From contig CAZFXN010000030.1 of assembly GCA_964523015.1 (NCBI GenBank), forward strand, positions 1 to 32,559: a stretch of 32,559 bases of DNA, read 5' to 3'. The notes below the pieces were generated by a model. It was not told the origin of the DNA. It was given only the letters and a program-made list of their open reading frames with translations, and made no database searches. Shown here one piece after another: positions 14,423-22,423 of this stretch; within the stretch, counting starts at the first letter, position 1; the number at the start of each line of letters is the position of its first letter. Source of the DNA: JAWXBT01 sp964523015 (GTDB taxonomy: Bacteria > Bdellovibrionota_C > UBA2361 > J135). Position numbers and translations under genes: made by a program.

Positions 14423-16441
14423 ATGTCAAAACTTAGCTCATTACCCTCATCATTTTTTACCCACTTACATACAGCTTCTGGGACTCAGGCTCGTGCGGGT
14501 GTGCTCAAAACAATTCACGCTGAAATCCCTACTCCTGTATTTATGCCAGTCGGTACTCACGCAACTGTCAGAGCCCAAACTGTAGATAATCTTGATGGTG
14601 TTGGATTTAAAATCATCCTTGGCAATACTTACCACCTGCATATTCAACCTGGGCCAGAGTTATTTAAATCTTTTGGTGGCATTCGTAAATTTATGAATTG
14701 GCCTCATGCTGTCCTTACGGATAGCGGAGGATTTCAGATATTTTCCCTTCCTAATTCACGAGTAATAACTGAAGAGGGGGCACGTTTTCGAAGTTATCTC
14801 GATGGTAGATCAATTCTGTTTACCCCTGAGCTAAGCATTAATACTCAAAAAGCCATCGGCAGTGATATTATGATGGCACTGGATCAGTGCATCCCATCAA
14901 CGGCTAATAAAGATGAAGCTTGTGCAGCAATGGAGCTTACTCATCGGTGGGCAGTACGATCACTTAATGCTAGAGGTGATTCAAATCAAGCCCTTTTTGG
15001 AATTGTACAAGGCGCGCTTTTTCCAGAATTAAGAAAAGAGAGTGCTGAGTTTATCACTTCACTTCCTTTTGATGGTTATGCAATTGGCGGCCTTGCTGTT
15101 GGTGAGAAAAAGGATGAGAGGGAGTTTTGTACTGAGAATACTGCAAAACTTTTACCACAGAATAAGCCAAGATACCTTATGGGTGTTGGAACTCCGATTG
15201 ATCTTTTAGAGGCAGTTCATCGTGGTATTGATATGTTTGATTGTATCTTACCAAATGCCCTGGCTTGGCAGGGCGTAACATTTACTTCACAGGGAAAGAT
15301 TAATCTACGGCGCGGGGCTTATCGTGAATCAAAAGATCCGATAGATAAAAATTGCACCTGTAATACCTGTAAAAAATATACCCGTGCTTACCTGCATCAT
15401 TTAATTAAAACTAATGAGCCTCTTGGTTGCCAATTAGTTGGGCTCCATGCTTTTACTTTTTATTATGGTTTAATGCGTGACATAAGAGCTCATATCTTAG
15501 CTGATACTTTTTTAGATTTTTATACAAAGCAGCAAAAACTTTTAAGCGCAGAGGATCCTGACTATCCTGTAACTCGTCCTAAAATTAACCCAATTGAAAC
15601 TTTTCAACTTGGACGGTTTGAGATCGTTAAAAGTGATGGTGCTAATACTGTAAGAGACCATCATATAAATGAAGTCATGCATTCTGTGATAGATCCGCAA
15701 GTTGAGGCTCAAGCACTTTATGTTTCTCAATCTAAAATAGTAGAGAGATTAAGTAGTGATTCATCGAAAAATGAACTTGTTTTATGGGATGTTGGGCTTG
15801 GTGCAGCCTTTAATGCTGTAGCGACAATCCGTGCCGTTGAAAAAATTACCGATATTAAAGTTCCGCTAAAAATAATAAGCTTTGAATCCGATCTTGATGC
15901 TTTAAGATTAGTTCTAAAATATAATAGTCACTTCCCGCACATCCACCACCCAGCACCAAAAAGCCTATTAGAAAATGGAAAGTGGTCTCATAAAACTTTA
16001 CCGATCACTTGGGAACTTTTGGAGGGAGATTTTGCAGATCGGTATCTAACTGCACCAATACCAGATGTAATTTATTGGGATCCATTCTCGGCAAGATCTG
16101 ACCAGAGACTTTGGGGAATAAATATTTGGCGGGAATTGTGGCAGAAAGTTTCAGAACATGAATCGATGCTTATTACTTACTCCGCTTCTACTGCAGTCAG
16201 AGCTGGTCTCTTAGCTGCAGGATTTGTAGTCGGTATAGGATCTGAAACTGGGCCTAAAAAAGAAACAACTTTGGCATTAACTCCAAAAGCATTGCCTTTA
16301 TACCCTGACATACAAATTCTTGATAAAAAATGGCTATCGCGTTGGGAGAGAAGCGATGCTCGGTACCCTTTTGGTATTACAGAGAATGATTTCCAGCAGA
16401 TTGATGCTCTAATCTCAAATCACTCTCAGTTTTGTGATTGA
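14423..16441 (+). CDS. tgt: tRNA-guanine transglycosylase fused to an MnmC/MnmD-type methyltransferase domain
   Basis: A 672-residue two-domain protein. Residues 1 to about 385 are a bacterial TGT, which exchanges guanine 34 for the queuosine precursor preQ1. Visible are PVFMPVGTHATVRA, LTDSGGFQ with Asp100, IVQGALF, GGLAVGE, the nucleophile Asp273 in MFDC, and the zinc ligands Cys311, Cys313, Cys316 and His342. The usual PTRNARNG stretch after the nucleophile reads PNALAWQG, losing the tRNA-contacting arginines. Residues from about 395 on resemble the methyltransferase of MnmC/MnmD: an SAM-binding loop WDVGLGAAFNA (455-465), IYWDPFSARSD, LITYSA, and an AGF followed by a glycine-rich segment. 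A TGT normally ends near residue 375. Both parts relate to tRNA position 34. Whether both are active is unknown. Confidence 0.9.
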   Translation: MSKLSSLPSSFFTHLHTASGTQARAGVLKTIHAEIPTPVFMPVGTHATVRAQTVDNLDGVGFKIILGNTYHLHIQPGPELFKSFGGIRKFMNWPHAVLTDSGGFQIFSLPNSRVITEEGARFRSYLDGRSILFTPELSINTQKAIGSDIMMALDQCIPSTANKDEACAAMELTHRWAVRSLNARGDSNQALFGIVQGALFPELRKESAEFITSLPFDGYAIGGLAVGEKKDEREFCTENTAKLLPQNKPRYLMGVGTPIDLLEAVHRGIDMFDCILPNALAWQGVTFTSQGKINLRRGAYRESKDPIDKNCTCNTCKKYTRAYLHHLIKTNEPLGCQLVGLHAFTFYYGLMRDIRAHILADTFLDFYTKQQKLLSAEDPDYPVTRPKINPIETFQLGRFEIVKSDGANTVRDHHINEVMHSVIDPQVEAQALYVSQSKIVERLSSDSSKNELVLWDVGLGAAFNAVATIRAVEKITDIKVPLKIISFESDLDALRLVLKYNSHFPHIHHPAPKSLLENGKWSHKTLPITWELLEGDFADRYLTAPIPDVIYWDPFSARSDQRLWGINIWRELWQKVSEHESMLITYSASTAVRAGLLAAGFVVGIGSETGPKKETTLALTPKALPLYPDIQILDKKWLSRWERSDARYPFGITENDFQQIDALISNHSQFCD

Positions 16442-16470
16442 TGCTCGATTATCGTAAGCAATCTGCCGAA

Positions 16471-17703
16471 TTAAGCAGAGATAATCTCATCCATATATTT
16501 TATTAGTTCCTCTTCTTTACCAATAGGCACAGTCGTAGCAGCCGCAAACTTATGACAGGCATCAACAACTCCACCAACCTTTCTGGTGGCTGGTGATAAG
16601 ATCTTAGTAAGGTCTAGTGCCTTTCCTTTTTCAATCTCTACCTTTAATTTATTAGGCACTCTCATTGAGATCTTAGTGATCCCTTGAGGAAAATTTCCTA
16701 ATCCGGGAATTTCATCAGGAACATATTGAAAGCCTGCGATATATTTATCATCCTCAACTAAGCCGCGATCATGGCTCTGATCCCTTAATCTCTGACATAA
16801 AAGCCCTACTGTCTTTACCCCAAAGTTAGAGAATGAATCTTTTAAATTAAACCACTGAATACTTGAAGTTCTGCTTAACTGAATTTTACTTTCAAATTCT
16901 TGAAATTCCTTCTCCATCTCATCTTGAAATGGTTTAGCTAATGTAAATATGCCTTTATAATCTCCGTCAATAAGTCCCTTAATCGCAATATCTGGTCCAC
17001 CTTTAAAGTATCCGATACTTCCTAGAGCATCTAGAACTTTAGTAATCTCAGCTCCTGCAAAATTTTCACTAAGCTTCTCAGCAAAGTTTTCAGCAGCTAA
17101 AAAAGTAAAATTAGGCATACTAATTAATTTCTGAGAGATCGCTGAATCTAATGAAAGTTGATTTACCCCCTCGAGTCTTCCATTAACTATAAAGCCATCT
17201 CCAATCGCTCCAAGTGCTCCGATATGTGAAAGATCTTTATTCCATTCATTTAGGCTCTCTACAAATTGATAACAGAGAGCACTCGCTGAGCAATCGTTTC
17301 CTGAAATATTATGATTGAGCGGATTAACAATTTTAATTTTCTCTGAGTCGTTTCCGTTAATTGCGTGATGATCGAGTATTAATACATTATATCTTTTATT
17401 GTTAATGCTACTTAGTTCACTAAGCATACCAGATCCAAAATCAGTTATTACAATTAGCTGACCTTGATCTATGATCTCTCCATCAAAAATGGTCTTTAAA
17501 ACTAAAGGGTACGGTTTTTCAAGTGCATATCTGCGAACAACCATTTTCTCACGAAGAAAAGCCTTTGTAAGAATCGCACCTGAGGAGAGTCCATCAGTGT
17601 CATTGTGATGAAGCACTAAGACCTCTTTAAATTTAGAGGTCTTTATAGAATTTGCTGCTGCTTTAACTTCTGCTAGTAATTGGGGTAATAATGAATTGGC
17701 CAC
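16471..17703 (-). CDS. DHH-family phosphoesterase
   Basis: A 410-residue DHH-superfamily protein that would hydrolyse phosphodiesters with Mn2+. Motif I HHNDTDG (32-38), the Asp in VITDFGSG (about 86-92) and the name-giving DHH at 111-113 are clear. A following GALGAIGDG segment fits the fourth metal-binding block. The C-terminal part (LSPATRKVGGVVDACHKFAAATT) resembles the DHHA1 substrate-binding domain with its GGH-like end altered to KVGGV...CHKFAA. It is closer to the archaeal-type, RecJ-like DHH proteins than to full-length RecJ. The start is GTG at 17703. It is the last gene of a tight minus-strand cluster with the aldo/keto reductase (22-base gap) and FGGY kinase. Confidence 0.85.
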   Translation of the reverse strand: MANSLLPQLLAEVKAAANSIKTSKFKEVLVLHHNDTDGLSSGAILTKAFLREKMVVRRYALEKPYPLVLKTIFDGEIIDQGQLIVITDFGSGMLSELSSINNKRYNVLILDHHAINGNDSEKIKIVNPLNHNISGNDCSASALCYQFVESLNEWNKDLSHIGALGAIGDGFIVNGRLEGVNQLSLDSAISQKLISMPNFTFLAAENFAEKLSENFAGAEITKVLDALGSIGYFKGGPDIAIKGLIDGDYKGIFTLAKPFQDEMEKEFQEFESKIQLSRTSSIQWFNLKDSFSNFGVKTVGLLCQRLRDQSHDRGLVEDDKYIAGFQYVPDEIPGLGNFPQGITKISMRVPNKLKVEIEKGKALDLTKILSPATRKVGGVVDACHKFAAATTVPIGKEEELIKYMDEIISA

Positions 17704-17725
17704 AACTGATTATTAATAGATCCAG

Positions 17726-18682
17726 TTAAAGTGATTTCGGTTTATTATCTAGTATTTGGTCAATCTGCTTCATAAGATCTGCACTTAACTTCTCTTTGAC
17801 CTCACTTGCCTTTATATTCTCTTTCACCTGATCCACTGATGTTGCCCCAGTAATAACAGTACTTACATGTGGATTCTTTAAACACCAAGCCAAGGCAAGT
17901 TGAGCCATAGTACAATCAAGCCCATTGGTGATCTCATCTAATTTTTTAAATCTAGTTATATTATCTGGACTTAAATATCTCTCTGCCCATTGTGCTCGAT
18001 CAGGATTAGCATCTTTTGGCATTCCGTTATTGTATTTACCAGTCAATGCACCAGATGCAAGTGGACTCCAAATTGTAGTACCCATACTATGCCGCTCATA
18101 AAGAGGAGCATACTCTTTTTCAAATCTATCACGCATTAACATATTGTACTGAGGTTGCTCCATGGATGGTGCAATGCAATTTAATTTAGCTGCCCAATCG
18201 TAAGCTTCCTCAATCTCTTTAGCTGACCATTCAGATGTGCCCCAATAAAAAGCATGTCCTTGATGAACAATATCATTCATCGCCTGTACAGTTTCCTCAA
18301 TTGGAGTATCGGGATCTGGACGGTGACAAAAAAGGAGGTCTACATATTCTAGATCCAATCTTTTTAAGGAATTCTTTATCCCTTCCATTAAGTGCTTTCT
18401 TGATAATCCAACATCGTTCGGGCCATCACCTCCCCAAAAAAGCTTAGTTGATATGACGAGGTCTTCTCTTTTAAAATCTTTTAGAGCTTGTCCCATTAAA
18501 GATTCTGATTTGCCATGGGCATAAACTTCTGCGTTATCAAAAAAATTAACTCCTAGATCAAATGCAGCTCTCATACATGCCTTTGCACCATTTAGATCTA
18601 AAGTACCACCGAAAGTAACCCATGATCCAAAAGAGAGTTCGCTAACTTTAATTCCTGCTTTTCCAAGACGATTGTATTGCAT
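17726..18682 (-). CDS. Aldo/keto reductase (YghZ / Kv-beta-like, AKR6/AKR14 type)
   Basis: A 318-residue NADPH-dependent oxidoreductase with a TIM-barrel fold. The catalytic tetrad is intact: Asp49 and Tyr54 in NFFDNAEVYAHGKSE, Lys80 in VISTKLFWG and His120 in LLFCHRPDPDTP. YWGTSEWSA and WSPLASGALTGKYN, together with the cofactor-binding TVITGATSVDQVKEN near the C-terminus, are characteristic of the voltage-gated potassium channel beta-subunit-like reductases. A good AAGGAATAGG ribosome-binding site precedes ATG 18682. It lies 10 bases after the FGGY kinase and 22 before the DHH gene, so the three are probably one operon. The aldehyde substrate is unknown. Confidence 0.93.
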   Translation of the reverse strand: MQYNRLGKAGIKVSELSFGSWVTFGGTLDLNGAKACMRAAFDLGVNFFDNAEVYAHGKSESLMGQALKDFKREDLVISTKLFWGGDGPNDVGLSRKHLMEGIKNSLKRLDLEYVDLLFCHRPDPDTPIEETVQAMNDIVHQGHAFYWGTSEWSAKEIEEAYDWAAKLNCIAPSMEQPQYNMLMRDRFEKEYAPLYERHSMGTTIWSPLASGALTGKYNNGMPKDANPDRAQWAERYLSPDNITRFKKLDEITNGLDCTMAQLALAWCLKNPHVSTVITGATSVDQVKENIKASEVKEKLSADLMKQIDQILDNKPKSL

Positions 18683-18692
18683 AACCTATTCC

Positions 18693-20237
18693 TTAATTAT
18701 TTAGTGCCTTTTGCATCATTGCTTTCCAGATAATATACCGCTCGGAAATATTTTTAATCTGCGCGTTAATCTGCATTGCTATTTCATCATACTGTAAATC
18801 CAGTTTTAGCTTACTTTTAATATCATTAAGACTTTCTTTCTCCAAACTATTTTCTCTATTAATTTCTCTATAAGCAATCAATGCCACCAGAGCGGCACCA
18901 TATCCGCTGCCTTGGAAATTTCTTACTTTTCTAATTGGAATTTTAAGAACTGAAGTTATACATCTTAAAAGATACTGCAACTCAGATCCTCCTCCAGCTA
19001 CTGTAAGAAAACTCGCGTTTTTCGGTATACTTCCACGATCTTTTAATTGCTCAAAATTATAACAGATCCAAAAGGCCAGGTTCTCAATCAAGGCGGCTAC
19101 ATTCTCAATTTTATTCTGTGGCTCTTTATCATAAATGTTACTTAAATCATTTCGCCAATAGGGCGATCCGCTACTGACTTTATCTGGATAAGTAAAAAAT
19201 GCCACTGCGGCATTATCTGTTGGCAGGTAACTCGAAAGAATTTCGTTAATATCATTTACACCGTTAATCAAGCCGTGTTTTTCTTTTAAGTAATCTACAG
19301 TAACTCCTGATGCGTTAATTGATGCTTCAATCTGATATTCAATATTCTGACCTTGACTCCAACTAACTCCAGTTAAATAACCATCAGTAATTTTTGCCGG
19401 ATCTCCTTCCTGATCTTCTTCCTGACCTCCTTGTAGCGAAATTAGTGAGGCTACCGTACCAATGTTTAAAACCGGATTATTTCTGTCGTTTACTCCAAAA
19501 AAAGCAGCCTGTTGATCTCCCATAATAGAGAGCACGTCGATCCCTTGAAGCTTTCCTACCTGCTCCCCTACCTCAGAAAATGAAGGGATAATCTTAGGAA
19601 GTCGATCAATATCAACTGAAAATATCTTACAAAGATTTTTACTCCATGATCTTTTTTGTAATGAATAGAGCTGAGATCTTGAGGCATGACTCTCCTCAGT
19701 TATAAATAATTTACCTTCAGAGATTCGGTATGTAAAATAAGTATCAAGTGTCCCAATAAAAGTTTCCCCATTTACATTGGGATATATCTTTTGTAAAAGC
19801 GCGATTTTAGCTGCCGCATAATGATAAGTGAGCGGCAGCCCTGTTTCTTGATATATAGTTTCAGCTTCTGATTTTAGATTTACTATATCATCTTTTACTC
19901 TAGCATCCCTCCAAGTAATGACTTTAGAAATTGGAGTACCGTCTTTGCTCCAGGCTAAAACAGCTGAACGCTGAAGTGAGAGTCCAATTGAATTTATCAC
20001 TCCATTATTTTTAGCAGCGTACTGTTTAGCACGATGAGTTAATTCTAGAATTGAATCAAAAAGTTCAACTCCATCCTGTTCAGCTACACCTATGGTCTGC
20101 CCAATATTTACCTGAATAGTTTTTACCGGTATTGAATCTGAAAATATTTCTTTGCCATTACTATCAATTAGTAGAGCCTTAGTGCTGCCACTTCCTTGAT
20201 CAAGGCCAAGGTAGAAATTATTATTTTGATTTTTCAC
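18693..20237 (-). CDS. FGGY-family carbohydrate kinase (glycerol kinase-like)
   Basis: A 514-residue sugar/polyol kinase. The N-terminal actin-like domain opens with LGLDQGSGSTKALLID, the phosphate-binding loop. GLSLQRSAVLAW and VITWRDARV match the substrate-contact region of FGGY kinases. SIMGDQQAAFFG contains the catalytic Asp in the form used by glycerol kinases. A second phosphate loop is at NIGTVASL, and the C-terminal signature is near TVAGGGSELQYLLRC. The protein is more divergent than true GlpK, so the substrate may be another polyol or sugar. It is the first gene of the kinase-reductase-DHH cluster and starts at GTG 20237 without a clear ribosome-binding site. Confidence 0.88.
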   Translation of the reverse strand: MKNQNNNFYLGLDQGSGSTKALLIDSNGKEIFSDSIPVKTIQVNIGQTIGVAEQDGVELFDSILELTHRAKQYAAKNNGVINSIGLSLQRSAVLAWSKDGTPISKVITWRDARVKDDIVNLKSEAETIYQETGLPLTYHYAAAKIALLQKIYPNVNGETFIGTLDTYFTYRISEGKLFITEESHASRSQLYSLQKRSWSKNLCKIFSVDIDRLPKIIPSFSEVGEQVGKLQGIDVLSIMGDQQAAFFGVNDRNNPVLNIGTVASLISLQGGQEEDQEGDPAKITDGYLTGVSWSQGQNIEYQIEASINASGVTVDYLKEKHGLINGVNDINEILSSYLPTDNAAVAFFTYPDKVSSGSPYWRNDLSNIYDKEPQNKIENVAALIENLAFWICYNFEQLKDRGSIPKNASFLTVAGGGSELQYLLRCITSVLKIPIRKVRNFQGSGYGAALVALIAYREINRENSLEKESLNDIKSKLKLDLQYDEIAMQINAQIKNISERYIIWKAMMQKALNN

Positions 20238-20437
20238 ATCTAATAGGTTGCCCTAGTTGTGTATCTTCTATCAAGGTAGGAATACAGAGATAGGATAGGA
20301 AAGTTAGCACAGTAAAATTAGCTCTGTAAAGATAAGACAGTGTAGCCACGAAAAGTTACATATACAAAAGAATAACCTAGAATCAATCTCCTAAAGTTAG
20401 AGTTCTGCAATTATCATTCTGAACAGAGAGAGAGAGT

Positions 20438-20478
20438 CTGGTGCCGCCCTAAGGATCGCTCCTAGAGGACGGCACCAG
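20438..20478 (-). terminator. Stem-loop terminator of the G+C-rich small ORF
   Basis: CTGGTGCCG and CGGCACCAG form a perfect 9-bp outer stem, with a partly pairing inner segment (CTAAGGA / TCCTAGA). It starts a few bases after the stop codon of the minus-strand ORF at 20487 and is followed by a CT-rich run rather than a clean T tract. The preceding spacer 20238-20437, back to the kinase start, shows nothing recognisable. Confidence 0.65.
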
Positions 20479-20486
20479 ATCAGATC

Positions 20487-20771
20487 TCAGGCGTTGGCGA
20501 ACCGACGAACCTTCTTGCGATGCTGGAAGCCGGACTCACCACTACGAAGCGGTTGCATCCGCCTGGGCGTGGACGGCGCACGGCCTTCCACTTCGTGCCC
20601 CAGGATCTCCTTGACCGCGAGCCAGACGTAGAAGTTGACTCCGTCCACGGTCGACGATCCGAGCGTAGGGTCCTTCCTCCGCAACATCTCGGCCTTCTTG
20701 ACCGCAGCACGGTATTCGACGATGTTGCAGTGCCGACCGAAGGCGCGTTGGATTTCGTCTTGCTGAATCAT
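20487..20771 (-). CDS. Small G+C-rich ORF, unknown function, probably foreign
   Basis: A 94-residue basic protein (MIQQDEIQRAFGRHCNIVEYR...) not matched to any family. Residues 1-60 look like a compact helical fold. The tail is rich in Arg, Lys and Pro. Its composition is plainly unlike its surroundings: most third codon positions are G or C, and the segment is about 60% G+C by eye, whereas flanking genes are A/T-rich. A strong GGGAGGGG ribosome-binding site lies 6 bases before ATG 20771, and a stem-loop follows the stop codon, so it has the layout of a complete one-gene unit. Recent transfer from a high-G+C donor, or a chimeric assembly insert, are the two main readings. Confidence 0.6.
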   Translation of the reverse strand: MIQQDEIQRAFGRHCNIVEYRAAVKKAEMLRRKDPTLGSSTVDGVNFYVWLAVKEILGHEVEGRAPSTPRRMQPLRSGESGFQHRKKVRRFANA

Positions 20772-20829
20772 GACTTACCCCTCCCAGGGTAGAATGGTTG
20801 CGAGAAACTCAGTCTTTTGGATACTGCAT

Positions 20830-20880
20830 CCTTAGACTGGCCAAAAAAGAATTTTATCTTCATCTTTGGCCAGCCTAAGG
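20830..20880. repeat. Long imperfect hairpin upstream of the G+C-rich ORF
   Basis: Arms at 20830-20845 (CCTTAGACTGGCCAAA) and 20865-20880 (TTTGGCCAGCCTAAGG) pair over 16 positions with one A-C mismatch, around a 19-base A+T-rich loop. It could be a terminator, an operator or a protein-binding palindrome; nothing in the sequence decides which. Confidence 0.7.
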
Positions 20881-20914
20881 TATAAAAATAAATAAAACCT
20901 TAAACTTGTGGCTA

Positions 20915-20959
20915 CACTGACCACCTGATGGATCAAAACTTGGTCCCAGGTCGTCAGTG
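20915..20959. repeat. Second hairpin in the same spacer
   Basis: Arms at 20915-20927 (CACTGACCACCTG) and 20947-20959 (CAGGTCGTCAGTG) pair at 12 of 13 positions with a 19-base loop. The arm and loop sizes resemble the hairpin 35 bases before it, but the sequence is unrelated. It lies between that hairpin and copy B of the composite repeat. Confidence 0.7.
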
Positions 20960-20998
20960 CAGTATGGTCTGTTAAAAAGATCTCTTCTTCACTAATTC

Positions 20999-21268
20999 CA
21001 AAATTGTCAAAATGTTTGAGACAATTACTATAGTAGCCCCTTTAAGGGGCCCCCAAGCGAAGCTTGGGTGGGGAGGCTCTTTAGCACGAAGTGCAATAAG
21101 AGCCTAACATTGCTGACGCTAGCTAGCGTAGCGTCAGATTCAACATTAAGATAAATAGCAGTTGTCATAAGTAAAAATGTAAAGCCGGTAGGCTTTTCAA
21201 GAAACTTTTGCAACAAACTGTATTAACTGACCCCTCACATTAGTGTCTCAATCTTTATGACAACTGCT
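20999..21268 (-). repeat. Composite hairpin-rich repeat, copy B (inverted relative to copy A)
   Basis: Read on the minus strand, this copy begins with the same 112-base unit as copy A (21268 to 21157, same length and same 14-base terminal inverted repeats). It then has hairpins CTGACGCT/AGCGTCAG (21113-21137), AGGCTCTT/AAGAGCCT (21074-21105) and CCCAAGC-TTC-GCTTGGG (21052-21068), and the GCCCCTTTAAGGGGC palindrome near 21038-21050. It ends in a segment shared with bases 1-46. Its outer end is an imperfect 24-base inverted repeat of its start (about 19 of 24 in the copy C form). Nothing protein-coding is visible in it. Confidence 0.85.
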
Positions 21269-21374
21269 TTAAAAGAGCATGAAAAGAAAGCTATCAGTAT
21301 CGTTATGAACGATTTGACTAAGTGTGTGACCTTATTGGCAAATTAACTATTCGATAAAATGCAACTAGCGGTTT

Positions 21375-22220
21375 TTACCCAATAAATTCAGGGGTTATTT
21401 TTTTAGGAATAAGCCACATCGTTTCAGCATTTGATAGGAATTTACAGATAGATTCTCGTCCATCTTCTCCAAGTTCAAGGGTCGTACTATTTACATACAT
21501 TCCAACAAATTCATCAGCTTCATCTTTGCTCAAACCTCGACCAAATTGAAGAGCATATTTAAGTGCCTCCTCTCTATGGTTTAGAGAATATTCTATGCTC
21601 TGTTTCAGAGCTGAGTAGACTGCCATCATGCCATCCTGACCCAAAGATTTCTTTACAACATTTACTCCCAGAGGCAAAGGTAATTCTGTTTTTTCCCACC
21701 ACCATTTACCAAGATCTAAAATTGAAACTAGTTGATCCTTATGAGCGGTAATCTGTCCCTCATGAATAAGGAGACCTGCCTCAACTCGACCCTCCTTTAC
21801 TTCCTTTTGAACATCATCAAAGAAAGTATTTATTAGCTCAGGCTCAACACTCTCCTCAAGTAGGTACATCTTTAACGCTAATGTTGCAGAGGTTAGTTCA
21901 CCAGGAATAGCGATTTTTCTGATATTTGTAATATCCTTTTCACCATTCTCCTTTACTACAAGTCTTGGACCGTAATTCTCACCTCCCATTGAGGCTCCGC
22001 AATTTAGAATCGCATACTGATCCTTAAGATGAGCAAATGCATGTACACTAACGGCGGTAACATCTAGCTCCCCTTTTAACGCCATGTGGTTAAGAGATTC
22101 AATGTCTTTTAGATCATGCTTAAACTCAAACCCTGGCACTGTAACGGCACCAGCTTGTAACCCGTAAAACATAAAAGCATCATCAGCATCTGGGGAGTGG
22201 TAGATTGTTATTGTCTTCAT
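21375..22220 (-). CDS. mqnD: 1,4-dihydroxy-6-naphthoate synthase-like protein (MqnD)
   Basis: MqnD converts cyclic dehypoxanthine futalosine to 1,4-dihydroxy-6-naphthoate in the futalosine menaquinone pathway. The 281-residue product has the periplasmic-binding-protein fold of MqnA/MqnD but no signal peptide, as expected for the cytoplasmic enzyme. The opening IYHSPDADDAFMFYGL corresponds to the SPCPNDTFIF motif of MqnD. DIESLNHMALKGELDVTAVSVHAFAHL and GASMGGENYGPRLVV also align with the family, as does GLLIHEGQ, which carries the catalytic His region. Members of this branch are often annotated only as MqnA/MqnD/SBP-family proteins. The next enzyme, MqnC, is encoded 800 bases away on the opposite strand. 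Confidence 0.85.
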   Translation of the reverse strand: MKTITIYHSPDADDAFMFYGLQAGAVTVPGFEFKHDLKDIESLNHMALKGELDVTAVSVHAFAHLKDQYAILNCGASMGGENYGPRLVVKENGEKDITNIRKIAIPGELTSATLALKMYLLEESVEPELINTFFDDVQKEVKEGRVEAGLLIHEGQITAHKDQLVSILDLGKWWWEKTELPLPLGVNVVKKSLGQDGMMAVYSALKQSIEYSLNHREEALKYALQFGRGLSKDEADEFVGMYVNSTTLELGEDGRESICKFLSNAETMWLIPKKITPEFIG

Positions 22221-22423
22221 TATTTACTGCTCTCTATCTGAATTTAAAACAAACTTCTTATACTCAACGGTAAGCAGTATGGCCATAGGGAAGTGTCAAT
22301 TTTTTTACCTATCCAATACAAATAAATAGTTTACAGAGTATTTAGTGTAATCTATCCTTGAATCTATAATCTATTCTATGTGCCAGCCCTGACTCTTTTC
22401 TCAACGCTCCTATTCGGATAGTT

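Noticed and set aside
20520..20792. Plus-strand 90-residue frame across the G+C-rich segment
   Set aside because: It mirrors the minus-strand ORF, which has a strong ribosome-binding site and a terminator. High G+C content makes antisense frames open by chance.
20438..20959. Integron cassette with attC site
   Set aside because: The hairpins around the G+C-rich ORF lack the GTTRRRY/RYYYAAC core sequences and no integron integrase is seen.
13012..21268. The two inverted composite repeats as the ends of one 8-kb transposon
   Set aside because: The enclosed genes include tgt and an ordinary operon, and no transposase lies between the copies. A third copy occurs at position 1. Independent insertions explain this better.
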